Of a stretch of 64,000 nucleotides of DNA, positions 1-7,985 are shown one piece after another (the first letter of the stretch is position 1; every line of letters begins with the position of its first letter). The stretch is from positions 1,054,001 through 1,118,000 of the forward strand of contig JAHCAY010000001.1 in assembly GCA_019634575.1 (NCBI GenBank), given 5' to 3'. A program made the position numbers and the translations under genes. Source of the DNA: Candidatus Didemnitutus sp. Its GTDB lineage: Bacteria; Verrucomicrobiota; Verrucomicrobiia; Opitutales; Opitutaceae. Under the pieces are notes generated by a model. That model was not told the DNA's origin. It did no database searches and was given only the letters and a program-made list of their open reading frames with translations.

Positions 1-1230
1 GGCGTCCGCGTCAACCTCAAGCCCACCGACTTCGAGGCCAGCCGCGTCCGCATCAGCCTCCGCATCGGCGGCGGCCGCCTCACCGAGCCGGCCGACCAGC
101 CCGGCCTCGCATTCCTCTCGAGCAACACCTTCCTGCTCGGCGGCCTCGGCAAACACGGCATCGACGACCTCCAGCGCATCCTCGCCGGCAAGACCGTCGG
201 CCAGAACTTCGCCATCAACGGCGACGCGTTTATCTTCAACGCCTCCACCAACAAGACCGACCTCACACTCCAGTTGCAGCTCCTCGCCGCCTATCTCACC
301 GACCCCGGCTTCCGTCCCGAGTCGATGCGTGTGTTCGCCAAACGCTTGGACGAATTCTACACCCGCCTCGGCAACACCGTCGAAGGCCCGCTCCAAACCG
401 ACGTCCCGCGCCTCCTCGCCAACGGCGACAAGCGCTTCGGCGTCCCGCCCAAGGAAGTCGCCATGGCCCGCACGCTCGCCGAGTCGAAGGCGTGGCTCAC
501 TTCCCAATTCGCCCGCGGCGCCATCGAGATCGCCATCGTCGGCGACTTCGACGCCCCAGCCGCCACCGCCGCCGTCGCCGCCACCTTCGGCGCCCTGCCC
601 CCGCGCGAAGCCAAGCCCGCCTACGACGCCGAGCGCCAAGTCAGCTTCGGCCAACCCACCGCGCAGCAGTTCTTCGTCGTGACCGAAATTCCCAAGGGTG
701 TGGTGCAGATCTTCTGGCCCGCCACCGACGGCCGCGAAGCCCACCTCTCGCGCCGCCTCAGCATGCTCGCCTCCGTGCTCAACGACCGCCTCCGCGTGAA
801 AATCCGCGAGGAAATGGGCGACACCTATTCGCCCGACGCCGGCGCCAGCCTCAGCGACACCTACAAAGGCTACGGCCACCTCGTCGCCCAAGCCACCGTC
901 GCCCCCGACAAAGCCCGCGCCGTCGCCGACGCCATGAAAGCCGCCGCCGCCAGCCTCTTCGAGAAAGGCGTCACAGAAGAGGAACTCGTCCGCGCCAAGC
1001 AGCCGATCCTCACCGGCGTCCGCCAATCGCTCCGCACCAACCCCTACTGGCTCGGAAGCGTCCTCTCCTCCGCGCAGGAAACCCCCGAGCGCCTCAGCTG
1101 GGCGCGCGACCGACTCCCCGACACCGAGTCGATCACCGCCGCCGAGCTCACGAAACTCGCCCACCTCTACCTCGACCCGGCCAAGGCCAGCGAATTCATC
1201 TCCCTCCCCGAGCCGAAGAAGGCGAACTGA
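1..1230 (+). CDS. M16 family metallopeptidase, C-terminal part (5' end outside window)
   Basis: The reading frame is open from base 1 to the stop at 1228-1230, so this is the last roughly 410 residues of a longer protein. The sequence has the beta-alpha pattern of the inactive C-terminal halves of pitrilysin/insulinase-type (M16) peptidases: an R-I-G-G-G-R-L-T-E segment near residue 20, a Thr/Asn-rich strand near residue 80, and a terminal helix region with RxxLRTNPYWL. The zinc-binding HxxEH motif belongs to the N-terminal half and is not in the window. Such proteins are usually periplasmic or secreted zinc proteases, often encoded as two-domain fusions. A strong hairpin follows the stop. 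Family assignment is good; substrate is unknown. Confidence 0.85.
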   Translation, partial: GVRVNLKPTDFEASRVRISLRIGGGRLTEPADQPGLAFLSSNTFLLGGLGKHGIDDLQRILAGKTVGQNFAINGDAFIFNASTNKTDLTLQLQLLAAYLTDPGFRPESMRVFAKRLDEFYTRLGNTVEGPLQTDVPRLLANGDKRFGVPPKEVAMARTLAESKAWLTSQFARGAIEIAIVGDFDAPAATAAVAATFGALPPREAKPAYDAERQVSFGQPTAQQFFVVTEIPKGVVQIFWPATDGREAHLSRRLSMLASVLNDRLRVKIREEMGDTYSPDAGASLSDTYKGYGHLVAQATVAPDKARAVADAMKAAAASLFEKGVTEEELVRAKQPILTGVRQSLRTNPYWLGSVLSSAQETPERLSWARDRLPDTESITAAELTKLAHLYLDPAKASEFISLPEPKKAN

Positions 1231-1261
1231 GCGCGCGCATCATCCCAGTTCCGAAAAATTC

Positions 1262-1295
1262 AAATCCGCGGCTGCCCCCAGCCGCGGATTTTCTT
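1262..1295. terminator. Bidirectional rho-independent terminator
   Basis: A perfect 12-bp stem (AAATCCGCGGCT / AGCCGCGGATTT) with a six-base CCCCC-containing loop is followed by TCTTTT on the plus strand and has an A-rich run on the other side. It lies between two convergent genes, the M16 peptidase and the exosortase, and could end both transcripts. Confidence 0.8.
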
Positions 1296-1386
1296 TTGCC
1301 CTGCCGCATCTCGCTCCCCGGTCTGACCATGCCGCAGCCGGTTGCCACGAAACCCAACCCGCGAAACCGCAACCAACGCTCGCCGC

Positions 1387-2421
1387 TTAAGACGAACGCT
1401 CCGGCGATTCCGGCGCCATGAAGCGCTCCAGCTTCAAATTCAGCAGCGGCACCAGCGCCAGCAGTCCGAGACACGTCAGCCCCAGCACCGCGTAGCCCGC
1501 CGTGTCGTGCACCGTGCCGTTGATCGCCTCCGGCCCGTAGGCGTAGGCCCAGCCCGTGAGGAACAGGCTCCGCACGAGGTTCATCACGAACGCGAACCCC
1601 ATCGCCGCGACCACGAGAAAAACTTTCTTCCACAACCGGTCGAAAAACATCGCTCCGAGAAACGACCCCGCGAACAGGCACGCCGTCAGCGACCGGATGC
1701 CCGAGCACGCCTCCGCGACGCCCACCGGTCCCTTCGGCAACATCAGCACGTTGCCCTGCTGCTCCACCGGATAACCGAGCACGTCGAACACGAACGCCAC
1801 CACCGTCACCACCTTGCGCAGCAGAAACAGGCTGATCTGCGACTCCACCGCCGACACCAGCGGCGCCGAGATCAGCCACACGCAGACCGGAAAGATGAAC
1901 AGCGCCGCCACCCGGAACCGCGGCTCGGCAAAAATCGCGCCCGCGCCACGCGCCGACTCAACCGCAGCAACCCCGGTGGCTCCCGTCGGCACATTGAAAA
2001 ACAACAGCGCCAGCACCACCGCCACCATGCCGCTCGTCAGCGCGAACGTCCCGGGCTGCGACGTGCCCGCGCCCGCCCGATAAAACGCACCGAGCAGGAA
2101 AAACAGCGCCCCGCTCACCAAGCCGAGCGTCGCCGCGACATTCAGCACCCAACGCACCCAACCCGCCGCCGGCCCGGCACGCTCCGCCTCCGCGATCCGC
2201 CCCGCGATCTGCGGCCAGCGATCGTAGACCGCATAGACCGTGAACAGCGGCACCAGCCAGCCGAACGAGTAATCCTCCTTCACCCGCCACCAATGCGACT
2301 GATCCCACGCCACGAACGCCACGAACCCACCCGCCAAACCCAACGCGGCGAGGAACTGCGCCGGCACCCGCGCGGGCGCAGGGACACTCGACGGTTTAGC
2401 GGGACTCGGGACGGCTTCCAT
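1387..2421 (-). CDS. Exosortase (PEP-CTERM sorting transpeptidase)
   Basis: Polytopic membrane protein with the exosortase/archaeosortase catalytic set: Cys239 in EACSGIRSL, Arg284 in NLVRS and His305 in HDTAGYAV, each at the edge of a hydrophobic helix. The family cleaves the C-terminal PEP-CTERM signal of exported proteins and passes them to the cell surface or matrix. A PEP-CTERM protein is encoded in this window at 31950-33764 and is a plausible substrate. I chose the ATG at 2421; an upstream ATG at 2457 is in frame. The gene overlaps the end of the YjdF-like gene by 26 bases, so the two are probably co-transcribed. The exact exosortase subtype cannot be set from inspection. Confidence 0.9.
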   Translation of the reverse strand: MEAVPSPAKPSSVPAPARVPAQFLAALGLAGGFVAFVAWDQSHWWRVKEDYSFGWLVPLFTVYAVYDRWPQIAGRIAEAERAGPAAGWVRWVLNVAATLGLVSGALFFLLGAFYRAGAGTSQPGTFALTSGMVAVVLALLFFNVPTGATGVAAVESARGAGAIFAEPRFRVAALFIFPVCVWLISAPLVSAVESQISLFLLRKVVTVVAFVFDVLGYPVEQQGNVLMLPKGPVGVAEACSGIRSLTACLFAGSFLGAMFFDRLWKKVFLVVAAMGFAFVMNLVRSLFLTGWAYAYGPEAINGTVHDTAGYAVLGLTCLGLLALVPLLNLKLERFMAPESPERSS

Positions 2422-3043
2422 GCGTGACGCGCGCCATCGAACGGTCGTGCGCGCCACTGAGCAATGTCAAAGCGGCCAGCGCCCCGACCAATGCCCACGC
2501 CATGTCCGACTGCGTGTCCCACACATAACCCTGCGTCCCGAGAAAATCCTCCGCCGCCGCGCCGCTCGCCACTGCCGTCCACCACTCGATCAGCTCGTAG
2601 AACGCGCTGAATCCCAGGCAAACCGCCACGACGAGAAATGCCGTCCACCGACTCGGTCGCCCATCGCCACGATTCCCCAGCGGCGATGTCCGCAACAATA
2701 TCTCCCGCGCCAGCACCGCCGGCACGAAACCCTGCGCAAAATGCCCCAGCTTGTCGTAGTTGTTCCGCGTCCAGCCGAACCACTGCATCCACCACTCCCC
2801 CATCGGCACCCGCGCATAGGTGTAGTGGCCACCGACGATCAGCACCACGCAATGCAGCCACACCAGCACGAGCAACAGCGTCGAGAGCGGAAACCGCCGC
2901 CGCACCGCCACGATCAACGGCACGCCGATCAGCACCGGCACGACCTCGAGAAACCACGTGAAAAAATCATGCGGCCGCACCGCCGACCAGCCGAGCACCG
3001 GCAGCAGCAACACGAGAAACACCGTCAGTCGCCGATCCATCAT
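2396..3043 (-). CDS. DUF2238/YjdF-family integral membrane protein
   Basis: About 215 residues with five or six hydrophobic segments and the conserved polar stretches of the DUF2238 (YjdF) family: GGHYTYARVP, NNYDKLGHFAQGF and FLGTQGYVWDTQSDM. The biochemical role of the family is not established. An in-frame ATG lies at 3055, but a GGAGG sequence sits five to eight bases before the ATGs at 3043 and 3040, so translation most likely begins at one of those. It is the first gene of a two-gene unit with the exosortase, which suggests, without proving, a link to envelope or exopolysaccharide export. Confidence 0.85.
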   Translation of the reverse strand: MMDRRLTVFLVLLLPVLGWSAVRPHDFFTWFLEVVPVLIGVPLIVAVRRRFPLSTLLLVLVWLHCVVLIVGGHYTYARVPMGEWWMQWFGWTRNNYDKLGHFAQGFVPAVLAREILLRTSPLGNRGDGRPSRWTAFLVVAVCLGFSAFYELIEWWTAVASGAAAEDFLGTQGYVWDTQSDMAWALVGALAALTLLSGAHDRSMARVTHGSRPESR

Positions 3044-3113
3044 TTCACCCTCCATTCGAATTGTGCGCGCACGCCGCCAGCTTGCGCACCCACGCCTGAT
3101 CTACAAGTCGACA

Positions 3114-3140
3114 GGTAGCCCGCGACCTCCGGGCGCGGGT
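3114..3140 (+). repeat. REP-like palindrome, family B
   Basis: GGTAGCCCGCGACCTCCGGG followed by CGCGGGT: a GTAG head followed by a CCCGCG...CGCGGG hairpin. Near-identical copies occur at 14307, 41430 and 49900 (the last paired with an inverted copy). It lies upstream of the YjdF-exosortase unit and downstream of the hydrolase gene. Confidence 0.8.
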
Positions 3141-3176
3141 CCGCAGCACGCACGCCTCGCCGCCGAGCATCCGCCC

Positions 3177-4028
3177 TCATCCCCGCAACGCGCTTACGAA
3201 CTCCACCGCCTGCCGCACGATCTCCGGCGTCGCCAATATCCGATAATGCCCGCGCCCCGGCACCGCCACCATCCGCGCGTCGCGCCATATCCCTACGAAT
3301 TCCTCCGCCGCCGCGAAACTCGCGTCCTCATCCGCCGGGTCGTGGAAAACCAACAGCGCACACGGCGCCTGCCGCGCGACGACGCGCATGTCCACCTCCG
3401 CGCAACGCGACTTCGTCCGCCGCTCCACCGCCGCGACGAACCGCTCGCGCAACCCGTCTGCGAGCTGCATACGCGCCGCCACGCGCTCCAACCGCTCCAG
3501 TTGGCTCTGCGGCGGCGCCAGCAAGACGAGTCCGCGCGGCGTCGTGCCGAGCATCGCGCTCATCGCCGCTCCCGCCGCGCCCATCGAGTGCCCGAGCAGC
3601 GCGAAAAACTTCCCCGCCTCGCGCTCGATCTCCACGAGCGTCCGCGCGACCAGCGGCACGTGTGCCTCGTCGCCCGGCGAGTCGCCGTGCCCCGGCAAAT
3701 CCAGTGCCAGCACGCGAAACCCCGCCGCCGCCAGCGGCGCCGCGAACGCCCCGAGCTGCGCCCCGTGCCCTTCCCAGCCGTGCACCAACCCGACCAGCGG
3801 CGCGTCCGCCGCGCCCCATTCCCACGCCGCCAACTCACCACAGCTCGTGCGCAACGTCCGTCGCTGCGCCGTTTCGAGATAGCCCAGTTCGCGCGGCATC
3901 CGCCGCGCCCCGCGCATCGGCCGCACGAAGATCGCCGCCGCCAATTCCGCCAGCGCCGTCTCGTCGAGCAGCCCCGACGGAATCGGCACGCCGCGTTTCG
4001 CCGCCGCTTTGAGCAGGATTTCGGACAT
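3177..4028 (-). CDS. Alpha/beta-fold hydrolase
   Basis: A 283-residue soluble protein with the alpha/beta hydrolase signature. HGWEGHG forms the oxyanion-hole turn, GHSMGAAG is the nucleophile elbow carrying the catalytic Ser, PADEDA after a hydrophobic strand supplies the likely acidic residue, and the His in GRGHYRIL near the C-terminus completes the triad. The ATG at 4028 is preferred over an in-frame upstream start because homology-like sequence begins there. Substrate is not predictable; esterase or lipase activity is most likely. It stands alone on the minus strand, divergent from the HIT gene. Confidence 0.85.
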   Translation of the reverse strand: MSEILLKAAAKRGVPIPSGLLDETALAELAAAIFVRPMRGARRMPRELGYLETAQRRTLRTSCGELAAWEWGAADAPLVGLVHGWEGHGAQLGAFAAPLAAAGFRVLALDLPGHGDSPGDEAHVPLVARTLVEIEREAGKFFALLGHSMGAAGAAMSAMLGTTPRGLVLLAPPQSQLERLERVAARMQLADGLRERFVAAVERRTKSRCAEVDMRVVARQAPCALLVFHDPADEDASFAAAEEFVGIWRDARMVAVPGRGHYRILATPEIVRQAVEFVSALRG

Positions 4029-4135
4029 CCCGCCAACACACCGCGCGCCGCGCGATTGTCCAGCGCGCAAGCCCGGGCCGCCCGGCCAATCGGCGCTTTG
4101 ACAACCCCGCGCGCGTCGCCCACCGTCGCCCCGAA

Positions 4136-4633
4136 ATGCAACACCTGCACGCCTACTGGCGCATGGAGTATATCGAGACGCCGCGCCTGCCCGACACCGG
4201 CGACATCTTCACGGCGTTGCCCGCGCTGGGCGACGACGCGCAGGCGCTCATCGTCCATCGCAGCGCGCTGAGTTACCTCGTGCTGAACCGCTTTCCCTAC
4301 AACGCCGGCCACCTGCTCGCCGTCCCGTTCCGCGCCGCCACCGACCTCACCGAGCTCACCGCCGCCGAACGCGCCGACCTGATGGACGAAATCGTTTTCG
4401 CCAAGGAACTCCTCCAGGCCGCGCTCAACCCGCAGGCGTTCAACATCGGCTTCAACCTCGGCTCCGCCTCCGGCGGCTCCATCCCGCACCTCCACGCGCA
4501 CATCGTGCCGCGCTGGGCCGGCGACACCAACTTCATGCCCGTGATCAGCGAGACGCGCGTCCTCCCGCAATCCCTCGAAGCCATGTATCGCCGCCTCACC
4601 GACACCCTCCCGAAAATCCCCGCGCGCGTCTAG
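4136..4633 (+). CDS. HIT family hydrolase (AP4A-phosphorylase-like)
   Basis: A 165-residue histidine-triad protein. The diagnostic motif is H118-L-H120-A-H122-I-V-P-R-W, with His120 expected to form the nucleotidyl-phosphohistidine intermediate. NAGHLLAVPFR and NIGFNLGSASGGSIPH are the other conserved blocks. The N-terminal LHAYWRMEYI is typical of the bacterial branch related to Ap4A phosphorylases. It probably cleaves dinucleoside polyphosphates or nucleoside phosphoramidates in the cytoplasm. It precedes phoH, and the short gap at 4634-4698 holds a CTCCCGGCTCCC-type low-complexity stretch. Confidence 0.9.
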   Translation: MQHLHAYWRMEYIETPRLPDTGDIFTALPALGDDAQALIVHRSALSYLVLNRFPYNAGHLLAVPFRAATDLTELTAAERADLMDEIVFAKELLQAALNPQAFNIGFNLGSASGGSIPHLHAHIVPRWAGDTNFMPVISETRVLPQSLEAMYRRLTDTLPKIPARV

Positions 4634-4698
4634 CCGCTCTCGCTCGCAGCACCTCGCTCCCGGCTCCCAGCTCCATTCTCCTTGCTCCCCGCTTTTCC

Positions 4699-5694
4699 GT
4701 GCCCGCCTCGAAAACCGTCCAGTTCCCCAACGCCCGCCACCTCGCGCAGCTCTACTGCAACGACGAGAAAAACCTGACGTTCGCCGAACAAAAGCTCGGC
4801 GTCCGTTTCGTCACCCGCGACGACTGGCTGAAGATCGACGGCCCCGAAGCCGCCGTCGCGCGCGCCGAGGAATTCTTCGCGCGCCTCAACGAAGGCCGCA
4901 CCCAAGGCATGGCGATGCGCTCCGCCGATTTCCGCCGCCTCCTCGAAACCTTCGTCGCCGACGGCGGCCCCGAACGCCTGCGCGCCCTTTTTTCCGAGCC
5001 GCTCCAAATCGGCACCGCCAAGAAAACCATCGTCCCGAAAACGATCGGCCAAAAGCTCTACCTCCAGGCGATCCAGAAAAACCCCGTCGTCTTCGGCATC
5101 GGCCCCGCCGGCACCGGCAAGACCTACCTCGCCATGGCCGCCGCGATCACCGCCCTGATGAAAAACCAGGTGCAACGCGTCGTCCTCACCCGCCCCGCCG
5201 TCGAGGCCGGCGAGACGCTCGGCTTCCTCCCCGGCGACCTCCGCGAAAAAATCCTCCCCTATCTCCGCCCGCTCTACGACGCGATGCACGACCTGCTCTC
5301 GCCGGAGGACGCCACGACGCTCGCCGAAAAAGGCATCATCGAGATCGCCCCGCTCGCCTACATGCGCGGCCGCACGCTTGCGAACTCCTTCATCATCCTC
5401 GACGAGGCGCAGAACACCACGCCCGAGCAGATGATGATGTTCCTCACCCGCCTCGGCGACGAATCGCGCATGGTCATCACCGGCGACGTCACCCAAATCG
5501 ATCTCCCGCGCTCCAAGCCCTCCGGCCTCCTCCAAGCCCCCCGCGTCCTCCGCAACATTCCCGGCATCGAGGTCCACCACTTCACCGCCACCGACGTCGT
5601 GCGCCACCCGCTCGTCCAGAAAATCATCGACGCCTACGAGCACGCCAAGACCTCCGGCGAAGACGCCCAGCGCCCCGGTCATCCCGCTCCGTAG
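4699..5694 (+). CDS. phoH: PhoH family ATPase
   Basis: Cytoplasmic P-loop NTPase of 331 residues, starting at GTG 4699 (no better ATG). The N-terminal KH-like segment (residues 1-65) is followed by the PhoH core: Walker A GPAGTGKT at 135-142 and Walker B LDEAQNT at 234-240, with the TRPAVEAGETLGFLPGD block between them. The family is linked to RNA metabolism, and phoH is commonly adjacent to ybeY, as here (ybeY begins 87 bases downstream). That neighbourhood supports a shared role in rRNA processing or ribosome quality control. Confidence 0.95.
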   Translation: MPASKTVQFPNARHLAQLYCNDEKNLTFAEQKLGVRFVTRDDWLKIDGPEAAVARAEEFFARLNEGRTQGMAMRSADFRRLLETFVADGGPERLRALFSEPLQIGTAKKTIVPKTIGQKLYLQAIQKNPVVFGIGPAGTGKTYLAMAAAITALMKNQVQRVVLTRPAVEAGETLGFLPGDLREKILPYLRPLYDAMHDLLSPEDATTLAEKGIIEIAPLAYMRGRTLANSFIILDEAQNTTPEQMMMFLTRLGDESRMVITGDVTQIDLPRSKPSGLLQAPRVLRNIPGIEVHHFTATDVVRHPLVQKIIDAYEHAKTSGEDAQRPGHPAP

Positions 5695-5695
5695 A

Positions 5696-5763
5696 GTAGC
5701 GCCGGCTTCCAGCCGGCCCGCTTGCCTTGTCATTGCGAGCAGCGCAGCGACGCGGCCATCCAT
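5696..5763 (+). repeat. Two adjacent intergenic repeats (GTAG-hairpin and GTCATTGCGAG type)
   Basis: GTAGCGCCGGCTTCCAGCCG at 5696 is a GTAG head plus the hairpin GCCGGCT-TCC-AGCCGGC. It is followed at about 5728 by TGTCATTGCGAGCAGCGCAG, a sequence style known as a dispersed repeat in many genomes. Together they fill the phoH-ybeY gap. The first has the REP architecture discussed under findings. Confidence 0.65.
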
Positions 5764-5780
5764 CCGACTCATTCTCCCGC

Positions 5781-6401
5781 GTGTCCGCCATCCGCCCGAT
5801 CGAAATCCAAAACCGCCACCCGCGACTCCGCGCCCCCGCCGCGCAAGTCCGCCGCGTGATCGCGCTGCTCGACGAGCATTTTCAAATCCTTCCCGCAGAC
5901 CTCCCGACCTTCTCGCGCGGTGCGCGGACGCGCATCGGCTTCACCCCATCCAAAATCCGAAATCGGAAATCCGAAATCCCGCCCGGCGGCTGTCCGCCGG
6001 GCGAGCTCTCCCTCGTCTTCCTGACCGACGCCGCCCTCGCGCAGCTCCACGCCGCTTTCATGGACGACCCGTCGACGACCGACGTGATCACCTTCGAAGG
6101 CGACGCTGCCGCCGGACTCGCCGGCGAAATCTGCGTCTCCGCCGACACCGCCGCCCGCTACGTGTCCGCCCTGGAAGGCGCGGCTACCGCCGCGCCGCGC
6201 CCAAGAAAACAGTCTCCCTTTCCGGCCGACCAGACGACGTTCGCCACCGAGCTCACTCTCTACCTCGTGCACGGCTGGCTGCACCTCGCCGGTTACGACG
6301 ACCTTCAGCCCGCGAAAAAGCGCCGCATGCGCGCCGCCGAAGCCCGCGCCCTGAAACTGCTCGTCGCCCACGACGCGATCCCCGCGTTCGCGCTGCGCTG
6401 A
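5781..6401 (+). CDS. ybeY: Endoribonuclease YbeY with two repeat-encoded insertions
   Basis: Single-domain metalloprotein needed for 16S rRNA 3'-end maturation and ribosome quality control. The active-site helix reads HGWLHLAGYDD: His164 and His168 are present, but the third canonical metal ligand (normally His) is Asp174. The start is GTG 5781. At 206 residues the protein is much longer than the usual 150-160. The excess lies in two blocks, roughly residues 42-73 and 133-151, which coincide with repeat DNA (5953-6002 and 6171-6199). Both are in frame and lie in loops between conserved segments. The gene is 87 bases downstream of phoH. Confidence 0.93.
   Translation: MSAIRPIEIQNRHPRLRAPAAQVRRVIALLDEHFQILPADLPTFSRGARTRIGFTPSKIRNRKSEIPPGGCPPGELSLVFLTDAALAQLHAAFMDDPSTTDVITFEGDAAAGLAGEICVSADTAARYVSALEGAATAAPRPRKQSPFPADQTTFATELTLYLVHGWLHLAGYDDLQPAKKRRMRAAEARALKLLVAHDAIPAFALR
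5953..6002 (+). repeat. In-frame repeat insertion 1 in ybeY (GAAATCC tandem plus hairpin)
   Basis: A run of AATCCGAAATC-type units (5953-5979) is joined to a perfect 9-bp palindrome, GCCCGGCGG-CTGT-CCGCCGGGC (5981-6002). It encodes residues such as SKIRNRKSEIPPGGCPPG, which have no counterpart in ordinary YbeY. This kind of sequence is normally intergenic. Confidence 0.75.
6171..6199 (+). repeat. In-frame repeat insertion 2 in ybeY, family D
   Basis: The 29 bases match the intergenic repeat at 57001-57029 at 28 of 29 positions (core GGCGCGGCTACCGCCGCGCC). Inside ybeY they are read as LEGAATAAP between the helix ending in YVSA and the active-site helix. The match to an intergenic copy 50 kb away shows that this is a dispersed element and not gene-specific drift. 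Confidence 0.85.
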
Positions 6402-6410
6402 GACAACCAA

Positions 6411-6438
6411 GGTGGTCGCCGCCGTCCCGGCGGCGACA
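6411..6438 (+). repeat. REP-like palindrome, family C
   Basis: GGTGGTCGCCGCCGTCCCGG followed by CGGCGACA: a GTGG head plus the stem GTCGCCG/CGGCGAC. The reverse complement of the copy at 63966-63993 matches it at 27 of 28 positions. It lies just after ybeY in an otherwise featureless 162-base gap. Confidence 0.8.
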
Positions 6439-6563
6439 TCCCACACCTACGCTCTGCGATCGTCGCACCTCGCCGACATCGGTCCGGTGCCACCGCGCGC
6501 TCCAGGCCGCGCCGATTTGCCTTTGCGTCCGGCCGGCTTTGCGTGCGCAAATCCGCCCCGCCC

Positions 6564-7238
6564 ATGGCAGAAACCCGCCTCACCTCGCTCCGCAACGCCT
6601 TCCTCACCGGCCTCGTGCTGGTGGCGCCGTTCGTCGTGACGATCTGGGCGCTGCGCCTGATCATCGGGTTCGTTGGCGGCTCGATCACGCCGCTCTTTCA
6701 GCCTTACCTGCCCGAAGCGCTCAGTCATCTGCCCGCGATCGTCTGGGACGTCGCCACGACCGTCATCGTGCTCGGCCTGATCACCGCGCTCGGCTTCCTC
6801 TCGCGCCTCCTCCTCGGCCAATGGGTCGGCGCGATGACCGAGCGCTTCATCCAAGGCATCCCCGGCATCGGCAGCTTCTACAATAGCGTCAAACAGTTCA
6901 TCGACACCTTCGGCACGAAGGACCGCGCGCAATTCAGCAAAGTCGTCCTCGTGCAATTCCCCCGCCCCGGCGCCTACACCATCGGCTTCGTCACCAACAC
7001 CGCCCGCGGCGAACCGCACCAGCACCTCCCGAGCGACCACTGGGCCGTCTTCGTGCCCACGTGCCCGAGCCCCGTGAACGGCTTCTTCATGTTTCTCCCG
7101 GCCGCCGAAGTCGTCGAGCTCGAGATGAGCGTTTCCGACGCCATGAAAACCGTGATTTCCTGCGGCGCCGTGCTCCCGCACTGGAACGACCCCGCCGCCG
7201 CCAAAGCCGCGCTGAAAACCTGGTCCGCCGGAGCCTGA
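6564..7238 (+). CDS. DUF502 family membrane protein
   Basis: A 224-residue protein with two hydrophobic segments near the N-terminus (residues 10-40 and 60-85) and the DUF502 blocks GIGSFYNSVKQF, VVLVQFPRPGAYTIGFVT and VFVPTCPSPVNGFFMFLP. The family is found in many bacteria and plants (LCV-like in plants); its molecular role in bacteria is unknown. ATG 6564 is preferred over GTG 6543 because the conserved N-terminus starts there. It sits between ybeY and a RecO-like gene. Confidence 0.85.
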   Translation: MAETRLTSLRNAFLTGLVLVAPFVVTIWALRLIIGFVGGSITPLFQPYLPEALSHLPAIVWDVATTVIVLGLITALGFLSRLLLGQWVGAMTERFIQGIPGIGSFYNSVKQFIDTFGTKDRAQFSKVVLVQFPRPGAYTIGFVTNTARGEPHQHLPSDHWAVFVPTCPSPVNGFFMFLPAAEVVELEMSVSDAMKTVISCGAVLPHWNDPAAAKAALKTWSAGA

Positions 7239-7312
7239 GCACCGACCGCTCGCGGCCACCGTTCCCTGCCGCGCCGTCCTCAGTTCTCCGTCCTCCACCC
7301 TTCGCCGTCACC

Positions 7313-7933
7313 ATGCCCGGCCAACAGCTCACGACCGTCGCCTTCATCCTCGGTCGCCAGGCGTCCGGCTCCGACACCTTCGAGCAACTCACCGCCTTCA
7401 GCGAAGAACACGGCGCGCTCCTCTGCCTGCGTCGCGTCTCCACCAAAGCCGCCACCAGCGCTCCACCGCTCGATCTCTTCGACGAGGCCGAGCTCGCCCT
7501 CGAATCTCCCTCGCAAGGCCGCACCTGGTTCATCAAGGAGCACCGCCATCTTCGCCGCTTCCCCGGCATCGGCCGCAGCTACGACGCCCTCCGCGCCGCC
7601 GCCGCACTCGCCACGTTGATCACCCGCAACCCGACCGCCGATGAATCGCGCCCCCCGATCGTCGCCCTGCTCCGCCAAAGCCTCGGCTCGCTCGAGACCG
7701 GCGCGCGCCCCGATCTCGTCTGGCTCAAGTCCCTCTTCATTTTCCTCCGCGACGAAGGCTACCCCGTGAAACAGCACTGGTGGCAGCAACTCGACTCCGC
7801 CGACCGCGACGCCGCCGCGCAGATCCTCAACCAACCCATCGCCGGCCAGCACCCCGAACCCGCGTCCGTCGCGCAACTCACCCAGCGCCTCGAAGCCTGG
7901 GTCGCCGCCGACACCGAGATCCGCCTCCGCTGA
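7313..7933 (+). CDS. RecO-like DNA repair protein (putative)
   Basis: A 206-residue protein. The N-terminal 40 residues have the RecO OB-fold pattern: an aliphatic strand, a SGSDTFEQLTAFSEEHGALLCL-like turn (RecO normally reads seADrilt..T.e.G), then a basic strand. The rest is helical, with no RecO zinc-finger cysteines visible. RecO works with RecF and RecR to load RecA on gapped DNA. The assignment rests on the N-terminal pattern and on the DUF502-upstream position, so it is only moderately sure. An ATG at 7313 starts the conserved part. Confidence 0.6.
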   Translation: MPGQQLTTVAFILGRQASGSDTFEQLTAFSEEHGALLCLRRVSTKAATSAPPLDLFDEAELALESPSQGRTWFIKEHRHLRRFPGIGRSYDALRAAAALATLITRNPTADESRPPIVALLRQSLGSLETGARPDLVWLKSLFIFLRDEGYPVKQHWWQQLDSADRDAAAQILNQPIAGQHPEPASVAQLTQRLEAWVAADTEIRLR

Positions 7934-7951
7934 ACGGCGCGACGCCGGAGT

Positions 7952-7964
7952 TGACGATTTGTCA
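7952..7964. promoter_or_regulatory. TGAC-N5-GTCA operator-like site upstream of tetR
   Basis: TGACGATTTGTCA, 22 bases before the ATG of the TetR gene. The same 13-bp TGAC-N5-GTCA arrangement occurs twice just before the efflux operon (8655-8667 and 8672-8684). This suggests one repressor controls both itself and the pump. Confidence 0.6.
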
Positions 7965-7985
7965 GACTCCTTCCACGGTGCGCTC

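Noticed and set aside
492..1421. Overlapping Arg/Pro-rich frames in the M16 peptidase region
   Set aside because: They are alternative-frame readings of the peptidase gene, with no start signal or family sequence.
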